A stretch of DNA of 64,000 nt from Gamarada debralockiae (Eukaryota > Ascomycota > Leotiomycetes > Helotiales > Hyphodiscaceae): assembly GCA_002803225.1 (NCBI GenBank), contig NXFV01001068.1, forward strand, positions 24,303 through 88,302, read 5' to 3'. The translations under genes and the position numbers were made by a program. A model generated the notes under the pieces. It was not told the DNA's origin and ran no database searches. It saw only the letters and a program-made list of their open reading frames with translations. Each line of letters starts with the position of its first letter. The first letter of the stretch is position 1. Below are positions 55,322-64,000 of the stretch, piece after piece.

Positions 55322-57343
55322 CTATCGTGGCTCATATATACCTGCAAAAAAGAGATTCACATCTAAATAGCATCCAGACCCCGGCTGCACGAGGTGTTCG
55401 GCGTTAAGGTAGGCCGGACATTCAGGTGTCACCAAAGGTTCAGCTGTGGCGATAGCCTCGGACGTTGATGGGGTAAGCCACGATGCTGGAACTTGGAAGT
55501 TTCCATCCTCGTCAAAGAGGGTGTTGGCAATGCACGAGTTTGGTTGCCACTTCGATCCGTAGGGTATTTGGAGCGATGGCTTAGGTACCTGTACATCATC
55601 CCACGCTGTACTTGTATTGCTCTCATCGCGTCTTCCCAGAAGAGGGCCGTTCTGGCCTACAACTGGATTGCTTTTTATCGTTGCCTCTTCGGCGTTCTCT
55701 CCCAAGCAGAAGCCCAGACTCTCCAAATACACCTCTACCTTTCCAGCTTCGATCCAGTAATCCCACTCGTCGCTGCCGCCGTCCATAAAATCTCTCACAT
55801 CTGGCGCAGCGTTCCAAGATTGCCTGTCGAGTTCTGAAATTGTGCCATGGCTGAGTCCTAGGTAGGCCTTGAACTTCTGAATCAAGATATCCTTGGTTCT
55901 AAAGCGAAGACAGAACCCGAAACAGCGATTGAGTTGCGCTGGAGAGATGTTCCCATTGGTCAGGACTTTGAAGGCGTGTTCCAAGAGCAGTCGGACGAGG
56001 CGCCGAGAGAATGTTGGTTCGAGGTAGGCATGGCTAGATGGGAGAGGCAGAGTGCTGAGAATTTGTGTGGTAGTTGGACGGGAGCTGTTTGCATGGTGGT
56101 TGAGGTGGGGGGTGGCATGTGCGTGGGAAAGAGATGGTGTTTCAACTACAGGTGGATAATTTAGATGACTGTCCCATATGCCAGGGTTTACAACCTCCCG
56201 CAGCCCAGCTCGTTCGTCCAGACAGCCTGTCAGATCCACACAAAGCTCCGAGAACTCCATGTCCTGCAGCGATAACTGCACGAAACCTAATTTACCTGGC
56301 GTACATTCTTGTTCGTTCTCGAACGCCCCATCATTACTTAGACTGGAGTTGCATTCAGCTCCGGCACCGTCAAGTACACTGTCTGGAGGCATATTGGCAA
56401 ATGAGCGAGTAATAATGTTCGTTACCATCGCATGCAGGTTATGACATTGTGGAACCTCCTCTCCAGCAGATGTTGGCCTAGCTGCACAATCATACATGTT
56501 GACTAATGCCGTGCTCAACTCCTTCAGGCGCTTATTCTCTTCTCTCAAGGACGCTATGACTTTCTCCTTTGGGTCCCGTGTCTTCGTTTGTACGGACCGC
56601 GATTTCTTAGCCTAGAATGGGGTCAGCCATGCACATCTCACGTTGCAGTCCAGTTTTATGATAGATGACTCACTTCTTTTCCATCTTTAGCGGCTGGATT
56701 CTTCTTCGTTTGGCTGCGTGCCGGCTTTGAGTCCAAAGATACCTCCCTCGAGTGATCAAACACGCCTTCGCAATTTCTCGACTCGACGCCGTGCTCGTTT
56801 CGGGTCAAAGTAAGAGCCGGGCTCTGGACTTGGGACATTGATGGTTCCTGCCATGGCAAAATAAATCGATGGGAAGCATGCGATCCAGATCCACCCGATT
56901 GCTGGTTTAAATCAGGCATAAACGGAAGCGGGCTGATTTCTTGATCTAAGGCAAGGTTGGACTGATTCCAATTCTCAAAGAAATCCTGGTTCGCAAAGAA
57001 GCCGCTCTCGTCGAGAGAATCCGGACTTGGATCAAAATTCCGAGAGCCCAGAGTTTGGAAATCAAGATCCTGGGCAGCGTCGCCATCAGAGGCCGGAGTC
57101 GAAAATGATTGACAGCTTGAAGACGCTTCATCGTGGTCTAAGGTCGTGGGCTTTTTGAGGCCAAGGTCTAATCCCGTGGCAACACCAGAATCAATGATCG
57201 CTCTCTCAAGCATCTGAATCCGATTCTTTATCTGCATCCCTAGAAAAATGTAAGCACAGCAAACTTGAATAAGGAGTGGATTCGCGCTCACTGTACCGTC
57301 GTTGATTGACCCTGTTCTGGATCTTCCTACGTTCAGTCGGCAT
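55322..57343 (-). CDS. bZIP transcription factor
   Basis: Three exons, 57343-57292, 57239-56674 and 56611-55322, give 635 residues. The basic region starts almost at the N-terminus: ERRKIQNRVNQRRYRMQIKN, with the invariant N and R of the N-x7-R signature. It is created only by splicing intron 57240-57291 (donor GTGAGC, acceptor CTAG). The zipper that follows is short (IQMLERAI). A Gln/Ser/Asp-rich middle part and a second basic/coiled segment (KVIASLREENKRLKELSTAL) precede a C-terminal helical domain (FSRRLVRLLLEHAFKVLTNG, FGFCLRFRTKDILIQKFKAY). That domain is seen in many fungal bZIP-type regulators. It presumably binds DNA as a dimer in the nucleus. Target genes cannot be read from context; the adjacent dehydrogenase is dead. 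Confidence 0.82.
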
Positions 57344-58135
57344 GATCACTTATCGCTATGAGGCCTGTATTCTCGGTGATAAAACTCGGTCCAATTGTTG
57401 AGGCTTAAGGGGAGTTGGTACGTCTGTATCCAAACCCTGATAGATATGAAATCCAAGTGAGGGCATATGCAGATTAATGGGTAGATATAAGATTATGAGA
57501 TACAGGTCGTGAATAAAGGTACATTGTACCAGGCGGTCAAGCCTCGTATATCCTTACCACTTGCTAAAACAGGTGCACGAACTGCAAAGATGGAGGACCG
57601 GCAGCCTTGCCACCGAGGCCAAAATCACAGAGTACTTCCTTCGGGAATGAAGCTTACAAATCCGGCTTTGCCAACTCGGGTATTGATATGAAAGAATGCA
57701 ATTTGAGGACCAAGATCTAATTTATGCTTGGTACTAGGGGGTAATGAAGATAGTCATATCATGGATTTGTCATTCGTGGGAACCGCGCAAGGGTCGCTTA
57801 AACGCCGATTTTAGGGCCAAATTCACAGCTTTTGATAGGTGGAAACTGACCGTCTCAATCCCCTACTCGGAGACATATCCTATATATGCCCATCTATGCC
57901 AAGAAAGAATTCAAGTGCTGCGGATTTGTAACGTCAAACACGTGCAAGCGGCCAAAATCAATGCAGTTGTCTCTTAAAACCGGTTGCCCGTTAGTTTCCA
58001 GCGATAATTGCTTTGTACAAGTCTCGTGGCGCAGGAGGCGGCAGGATCATCACTGAACAGTCCCCGTCGCCAATTCCCGCCATGTGTTCCTCCTAGACAC
58101 TACTTCTTGTCAAGTTCCGGATTCCAAATTCACAT
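57344..58135. other. Upstream region of the bZIP gene
   Basis: No convincing gene. The plus-strand frames at 57744-57977 and 58008-58262 are short; the latter is antisense to the dehydrogenase pseudogene. Confidence 0.35.
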
Positions 58136-58900
58136 TTACCGAGGCAGAACTCCCTCGTTCCCACTTATCGTGGCCGTCTCCCCATCAGCTGTCAAAGTGG
58201 CCAAACGGACAGCATTCTTGGCGCCAATATCCACCGTTTTAGTTGCCAAATTTCTGCTGTGATCCGTCTTGGGTGGGCCGGGACAAGTGATGTTGATCTT
58301 CCACTCGACCCCTCCCTCTGATCCATCCTCTTTATTGTCCCAACCCTTCCGAAATTGGCTGGCGTAGTACAACGCCAACATCTCCAACGACGTCTTGCTG
58401 CAGCGGAAAGCCGGTACGGGTCGTGGTTGTAATATTTGTGCGTTGTATCGTACTTGGTCTCCAGTCGTCCGATGTTACTTCCCAGAAACACGATTCTAGG
58501 ATCCTGTTGGCTGTTCTTCAGCAAAGGAATAAGGCGTCCGTTACGGCTGCGACCCCGAAGATGTTCGTATTGAAGGTGTCTCTCCAGGCATCGCGCGTCG
58601 GGCGATCCTTGAGGCGTTCGATGACCGTTGTTGACTAGGACATCAATGTGGCCGTATTTATCGTTGACAAATTTGGTGGTCGCCACAATTGACTCGTCAT
58701 CCGTAACATCCATGTTCAACTGAAAGGCCCTGAGAATGAAGGGAGGAGGTGGCAGCCTCGCCGCGAGACGCATCTCTACTGGCCATCAAGACGTGATAAT
58801 GGTATGGCGGAGAGGCAAGCTGACGGGAGGTCTCAAGACCGAGGCCTTTGTTCGCCCCCGTTACCAGAGCGATGGTTGAGTTCGTACCTTCTGTAGTCAT
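58136..58900 (-). pseudogene. Short-chain dehydrogenase/reductase pseudogene
   Basis: The start is intact: ALVTGANKGLGLETSRQLA is the NAD(P)-binding TGxxxGxG motif, with MASRDASRGEAA after it. The frame then shifts to AFQLNMDVTDDESIVATTKF and DKYGHIDVLVNN. It shifts again to IERLKDRPTRDAWRDTFNTN, back to LIPLLKNSQQDPRIVFLGSN, and once more after RLSAA to SLEMLALYYASQFRKGWDN. NMDVTDD, the LVNN motif and a YRLSAA...K active-site-like region identify a classical SDR of about 250 residues. At least four single-base indels are needed to thread it and none has splice signals. It is close to but separate from the bZIP gene. Confidence 0.8.
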
Positions 58901-59448
58901 TTTGATCTTCCAGCATAAGAATGTCTTCGACTAGAACGATGATTGAAGGACTCAATGATTGAAAGGCTTGGATGGTTAGAGACACCCACTGGAGGCAATA
59001 CATTCTTCATTCAGCCTCGTGGGATTCGGGTGTCCGCCACGCATGCAACTTCCGGAGATAAATCGTAGCCCTGAACTTCTCTGCAGCTGCGTTTCTGTGT
59101 AACACCATAGTCCACGAGCAGCCAAATTGATTCATACCGCCAACATCTAGCCAATTGAATGCAAGTGCTGAATATATTTGACCCAAAGAGCTAGGGGAGC
59201 TGTCAAGCACCTGATATCGTGAATGCAAGCCACTTCAATGGAATTCTTCACGAATCCTGCTGCAAGGTCGAAGACTGGAGATAATGTCCTACCACCGAGC
59301 TCAATAGCGTCCTCAATCGTGGAATACGAGCTCATTTCGGTGCATTAGAAGATCGCAATCGATCATAGGCCTTCCTGATCGTAGGCCATATGTCCAACGG
59401 TCGCTTTGTGAACTCCGCGAATTGACACAGAGCCATGCCACGACCCTC
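58901..59448. other. Intergenic, one weak frame
   Basis: A minus-strand frame at 59335-59147 (MSSYSTIEDAIELGG...) has an ordinary start but only 62 codons and no domain I know. A short direct repeat, GATCATAGGCC / GATCGTAGGCC, is at about 59360-59385. Confidence 0.3.
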
Positions 59449-60229
59449 TCAAACCAGTTCCATCTCCCCATTTTCCACATGACCCCTCACATCGGCCCAT
59501 CGTGCAATCACCACTTCTCCTCGTGCAACCTCAATCTCCCCATCGCCATCTCTGCCTCGTCCCATGACAACCACAGCGCCATCGCCTCCATCTCTCGAAC
59601 CCAAGCCCCTCACGAAAACGCCGCCATCCTCGTCGGGGCCGCCAATCATGCTTATGCCACCAGCCGTATCATTCAAATTCTGCAGTTGTTGTGGAAAACT
59701 GCTCAGAAAGCTGCTCAAATAATGATTGTGCAATAACTGCTGATGTCTCGTTGCATATGCCACCTCCATCTCACTCAACCGTGACTGCAACTCTGGTGTG
59801 CTCAAGTAATGAAGTGTATGCTTGTTGATTTTCGCGATTCGTGCTCGGAGGTAGGATCGTACGAGGAACTTCCAGCGCTCGACTTCTGTTTGGATGATGA
59901 TGAGTCCGAAATTGGTTTTGGGGTCCATGTCGCCGGTCATTACTTCGACCTTTTCGATCTGGGTCTTGATACGTTCTGTCACTCGCTCGATTAAGCCGTC
60001 CTTTGGCCATCTGTCAATGCGCCATAAGCATCTGCTACTCGCGAGAGACGAGAGGAGGAGGGGCATACGGCAAAAGTTCTGTAGCACCCCGCTCATTAAC
60101 CCACGCCCTTGTCAATGCCTGTAGATCTGCTTGCCCTGGATGTATACCAAGCGTAGAGGAGTAAGCATCATCTGCGAAAGGATCGTTATTTCGAGAGACA
60201 TCATTGAGGATGTCGGATATGTCGTCCAT
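59449..60229 (-). CDS. SLD5: SLD5, subunit of the GINS DNA-replication complex
   Basis: Two exons, 60229-60069 and 60010-59449, with intron 60011-60068 (GTATGC...TTGACAG) give 240 residues, the normal size. The start MDDISDIL is followed by [20 protein letters not shown], which splicing joins to [20 protein letters not shown]. Then come the Sld5 hallmarks [20 protein letters not shown] and [20 protein letters not shown], and a C-terminal B-domain-like strand region. Sld5 with Psf1-3 forms GINS, which joins Cdc45 and MCM2-7 as the replicative helicase. Reading through without the intron gives a stop or a frame break, so the spliced form is preferred. It looks intact and is divergent from the patatin-NLR gene. 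Confidence 0.9.
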
Positions 60230-60915
60230 TTTATAGAGCCTGCCTGCGAAGTAAAGTTGTTGATTGAGCAAGGGAATCTCGACGTGTACTTGAAGAAAGG
60301 AAAAAGGCCGTTATCGTAGTATCATAGCTCGTAAATCGTGGGACTCTAGCTCGTATATCGTGGGACTCTGGCTTTTCCTGTCTTGGGACGATGTTGTAGA
60401 AGGATTGTTGGTGAAGCTGATTTCTGACGCGCTGTCTCGCGATAATTGAGCGTGAGGATTGAGTTACCAGCCACTAGCTTCCGCCTTTGAGAATTTGTGC
60501 TAAGCACATTGCCAAGAAGTTTCTGTGGCTAGTATCACCCTGACTAGCTGCTTCTATCCCTGCACCCACCCAGTTTGACAGCCTCGCTCTGGTCTACGAT
60601 TAATCGATAGAATTACTGTAAACGCTAATGCTATCAGGCTGGCCAAGCTCCAGATATGAGGGCCTGGTTCTAACACTGATCGAGATGCGCCTTAGCGACA
60701 ACAATTCATGGCTCAATTCCGCTGAACGTCGAAGGGCCCCTGCAGTGTTTTGCCAGCGATTGGCTAGTTTTGCGCGCTCGCAGTGAAGCCTGCGAGGTCG
60801 CTGTTCAGCCGAGTCGATGTGAGTGCCAGCCTGATCCACCTCCCAACTCGACAGCCAATTTCGCATGCCGACTCGGAGACTCAATACTCACTGAGAGCCT
60901 CTTCGCTCCCTAGCG
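60230..60915. other. Divergent promoter region with a 22-bp tandem duplication
   Basis: Between SLD5 and the patatin-NLR gene. TAGCTCGTAAATCGTGGGACTC at 60325-60346 is followed at once by TAGCTCGTATATCGTGGGACTC (60347-60368), with one mismatch. A minus-strand frame at 60884-60600 has no domain. Confidence 0.6.
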
Positions 60916-63900
60916 ATGCCAGATAAGGGCCTCCGCCTACTCGCGCTCGATGGCGGCGGGGTCCGCGGCCTCTCTGCGCTTATTATCCTCGAGCAGCTCA
61001 TGGAGACTGTCGATCCAGAGACCCCTCCGAAGCCGTGCGACTACTTCGACATGATTGGGGGAACAAGCACTGGCGGGTGGGTTGTTACCGTATACGCAGA
61101 CTTTAGATACGTATGCTAACTGATCAGACTTATCGCAGTTATGCTTGGCCGGCTGAGGATGAGCATCAAGGAGTGTATCGACGCCTACCTATCACTTTCA
61201 GATCGGATTTTCCAGAAAAAGAGACACCGCGTGACAATAAAGGGCAATATACAGGGAAGGTTTGACTCGGAGGAGCTAGCGCGAGCTATGAAGGAGGTCA
61301 TCACAAGGAAAGGGCTACAGGAAGATGCGTTATTAAAAGACGTGTCGGACGATGCGTGCAAAATGTAAGGTATCCTTATACTCACTCAGAATGCTTGTCA
61401 CTAATTAAGGTAGATTCGTGTGCGCGACCAGCAAACAGACGAGCGAAACAGTGTGCCTCACGAGCTATAAGTCGCCACGCGGTGGCAGCGATCTCTTGAA
61501 CTGCGTCAAGATATGGGAGGCATGTCGCGCGACGTCAGCCGCATCATCTTTCTTCGACCCTATCGCCGTTGGGGATTATGGAGAGGAGTTTGTTGATGGG
61601 GCCACAGGAGCGAACAATCCAGTGTGGGAGGTGTGGAATCAGGCCCAGCTAATGTGGGGACCGGAGCTGCTTGAGAGCAGGATCAAATGCTTCGTCTCGA
61701 TCGGAACTGGAGTCCCTTCGCTAAATCCATTTCAGGATGACTTCTTCCATATCGGTAAGACGCTCGTTGCGATAGCCACCGAGACGGAGCAGACAGCAGA
61801 GAGGTTTCGCCGAGACAAGTCACACCTTGATAATAGTGGCCAGTATTACCGGTTTAACGTTAGTCGCGGATTAGAGGAGATCGGCCTCGAGGAGTCAAAG
61901 AAGAAGAAGGAGATTGCTGCTGCTACACGGCGGTACATTGGATCACAGGATGTGTTCAAGCAGATGCAGGCGTGTGTGCATAACGTAGCAGGAAGAGAAT
62001 GTTAGTCTCTAGTATTTATCCAGGGCGTGCTCTATTGTCTATGTAGCTAAGTTGCCTGTATAGATTTTGGAGAATATCGAACGGACTTCAGCCTCAAAGG
62101 TGTCCCGACAGTGAGCAAATTCGTCGAGCGACCGGCTGAGATGACCAAGATCGAGCAAGCCCTTCTACCACAAAGGCAGAGCTGCCGACAGAAGGTTTTT
62201 GTCTTGCACGGCCTTGGGGGTATAGGTAAGACACAGCTGGCAGTCGAGTTTGCCCGGCAGCACCACCGCAGGTTCAGTTCTGTGTTCTGGCTAAATGGGA
62301 GGAGCGAGGACTCCCTTAGGCGAAGCATTGCGAGTTGCGCGAGCAGGATTCCTAAAGGCCACATCACAGAGACGAGTAGGATATACTCTGTAGGCGGTAA
62401 TGTCGACATCGATGCAGTTGTAAGGGACGTGATGGGCTGGCTTGCGCGGACGGACAATACTGACTGGCTACTTATCTTTGACAACGTCGACCGGGAATAT
62501 AATCCGTGCGGTACGGATCCTGATGCCTACGACGTCAAACGTTACCTCTCAGGCGCCGACCACGGGTCCGTCCTGATCACGACTCGTCTCGCTAAGCTGG
62601 AGCAGTTGGGAGGCTCGCAGCAGCTGGGTAAGGTTAGTCGAAGTCAAGCTGAAGCTATCTTCCAGAGTAGGTATAAAAGGAAGTACGGTAAGGCCCATAA
62701 CGAATTTACTGTAACAAAATATAGTAGTTGCAGCTGACAATGCATTCGCAGATTTAGTCGAGGGCGAGCGCTTGTTCAAATTGCTGGATGGTCTGCCGCT
62801 GGCGATTGCACAGGCCGGTGCGTATCTACAGGAGAGCGGAATCGGACTTGGAACGTATCTCAAGTTCTACGAGCAGCAGTGGAAAGAGCTTATGGAATCG
62901 CGAGAACGAGCTGATATACTACTTCAGGACTACAATTACAGTGTGTGGACGACATGGGCTATCTCTTATACCGCTATTCGAGAAAAGCATAAGGCTACGG
63001 CCAACCTAATCCTTCTCTGGTCATTCCTTGATAACGGAGATCTATGGCACGATTTATTCGCAGCAGCGTATAAGTCGTCCACAGTAGCTGCGAGAAGCTT
63101 GTTCGAATGGATCGGAGACATGGCAAGCAATAAGGTAGAGTTTGTCAACGCGATGCGGCTTCTACGCAACTACTCATTAATCGAAGACGTCCCAGGTGTG
63201 GAGAGCTATGTTACTCATCCAGTCGTCCACAGGTGGGCATACTATTACCAGGGCAAACAGTTTGAATCGAAGCTAGCTCGACTGGCGGTGCTTGTCGTTG
63301 GATGGGCTGTGCCGCACATCTCAAACCGTGACTACGCCGCCATACAGCGTCGACTACTTCCCCATGCCCAGGCGTGTTCTCGATGGGTGTTAGTATCAGC
63401 GGCTGAGACATGGCGAAGGCCTAGAAGTCACGACGGGGATGTGGAATTTGACGAGAGCGAGGAGGAAGAAGGTATTCTAGATGCAACCATTCTACTAGGC
63501 AACCTCTACGCGGACCAAGGCAAGCTAGCCGAGGCTGAGACAATGTACCAACGGGCATTAACTGGCAAAGAGAAGGCCCTTGGACCAGAGCATACCTCAA
63601 CCCTTGGCACAATCAACAACTTGGGCATGCTCTACGCAGACCAAGGCAAGCTGGCCGAGGCTGAGACGATGTACCAACGGGCATTGACTGGCAAAGAGAA
63701 GGCCCTTGGACTGGAACATACCTTAACCCTCGATACAATTAACAACTTGGGCAACCTCTACGCAGACCAAGGCAAGCTGGCCGAGGCTAAGACGATGTAC
63801 CAACGGGCATTAGCCGGCTATGAGAAGACCCTTGGACTAGAGCATACCTCAACTCTCAAGACAATCAACAACTTGGGCTGCCTCTACGCAAACCAAGGCA

Positions 63901-64000
63901 AGCTGGCCAAGGCTGAGACGATGTATCAAAGGGCATTGACTGGCAAAGAGAAGGCCCTTGGACTAGAGCATACCTTAACCCTCGGCACAATCAACAACTT
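60916..64000 (+). CDS. Patatin-NB-ARC-TPR NLR, partial (runs off right edge)
   Basis: Exons 60916-61076, 61128-61364, 61414-62000, 62064-62687 and 62734 to beyond 64000 join in frame. The N-terminal effector is a patatin-like phospholipase. It has the oxyanion motif DGGGVRGL, the nucleophile elbow GTSTG (S51, split from the next exon by intron 61077-61127) and the catalytic Asp in VDGATGANNP (D194). After EYRTDFSLKGVP comes an NB-ARC ATPase: Walker A GLGGIGKTQ (Lys near 383), Walker B DWLLIFDNVD, GSVLITTR, and GLPLAIAQAGAYL. A linker region leads to 42-residue tetratricopeptide repeats of the type LYADQGKLAEAETMYQRALT. Such fungal NLRs are thought to couple repeat-mediated recognition to lipid hydrolysis in cell-death or incompatibility responses. 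All catalytic residues visible are intact. Confidence 0.88.
63498..64000 (+). repeat. 126-bp tandem repeats encoding TPR units
   Basis: Units start at 63498, 63624, 63750 and 63876, exactly 126 bp (42 codons) apart, and continue past the window. Neighbouring units differ at only a few positions. Differences cluster in a few codons, such as those after GGC and the GPEH/GLEH, TST/TLT and GTI/DTI/KTI triplets. Confidence 0.9.

Overview
This window reads as chromosomal DNA of a filamentous ascomycete (Pezizomycotina). Genes are split by 42-113 nt introns with GT...AG ends and frequent CTAAC/CTGAC-type branch sites. Several families are typical of filamentous ascomycetes: a Clr5-domain protein, fungal NLR (STAND) proteins, DUF2985, an OTT_1508-type deaminase and a norsolorinic-acid-reductase-like aldo-keto reductase. 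Gene style suggests a leotiomycete, but that is a guess; the sequence alone does not fix the class.

Layout. 1-1550: 5' part of a membrane-anchored, degenerate HSP70-like gene (minus). 1.6-5.3 kb: gene-poor, with an LTR-like repeat and a three-unit ~140-bp tandem repeat. 5.4-7.5 kb: secreted multicopper oxidase. 8.0-9.4 kb: membrane protein with a disturbed reading frame. 9.5-13.3 kb: transposon graveyard (TIR element, second LTR copy, AT-rich block, Tc1/mariner transposase tail, tRNA-like SINE candidate). 13.5-17.3 kb: NACHT-ankyrin NLR (minus). 19.6-20.4 kb: WW-domain protein. 21.7-23.6 kb: wrecked ENA-type Na+ ATPase pseudogene. 24.2-26.0 kb: UTP18. 26.8-27.9 kb: amidohydrolase of the ACMSD/6-MSA decarboxylase type. 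28.1-30.9 kb: Clr5 protein. 31.2-31.8 kb: diverged ~85-105-bp repeats. 32.9-36.0 kb: a Helo-like-N signalling-protein pseudogene (minus), followed by further degraded frames. 37.5-39.6 kb: OTT_1508-like nucleic-acid deaminase. 40.9-43.0 kb: double CCCH zinc-finger protein with a C-terminal domain that may be RAI1/DXO-like. 44.4-45.7 kb: aldo-keto reductase. 46.2-46.9 kb: a frame broken by two TGA codons. 49.3-50.6 kb: DUF2985 membrane protein, divergent from a sterol-glucosyltransferase-like enzyme (51.4-54.9 kb). 55.3-57.3 kb: bZIP factor. 58.1-58.9 kb: short-chain dehydrogenase pseudogene. 59.4-60.2 kb: GINS subunit SLD5. 60.9-64.0 kb: patatin-NB-ARC-TPR NLR running off the right edge.

How it fits together. 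Housekeeping genes (UTP18, SLD5) are interspersed with accessory genes. The accessory content leans to self/non-self recognition and nucleic-acid defence: two NLRs of different architecture, both with near-identical C-terminal repeats; a broken Helo-like-N protein; a Clr5 protein; and a deaminase whose zinc-site motifs are intact. Many neighbours are decaying by frameshift (ENA ATPase, SDR, NLR C-terminus) or by in-frame stops (Helo-like-N gene, the 46-kb frame). This suggests a fast-evolving subregion rather than a biosynthetic cluster. All splice structures were read by eye from frame continuity and splice signals; no database or RNA evidence was available.
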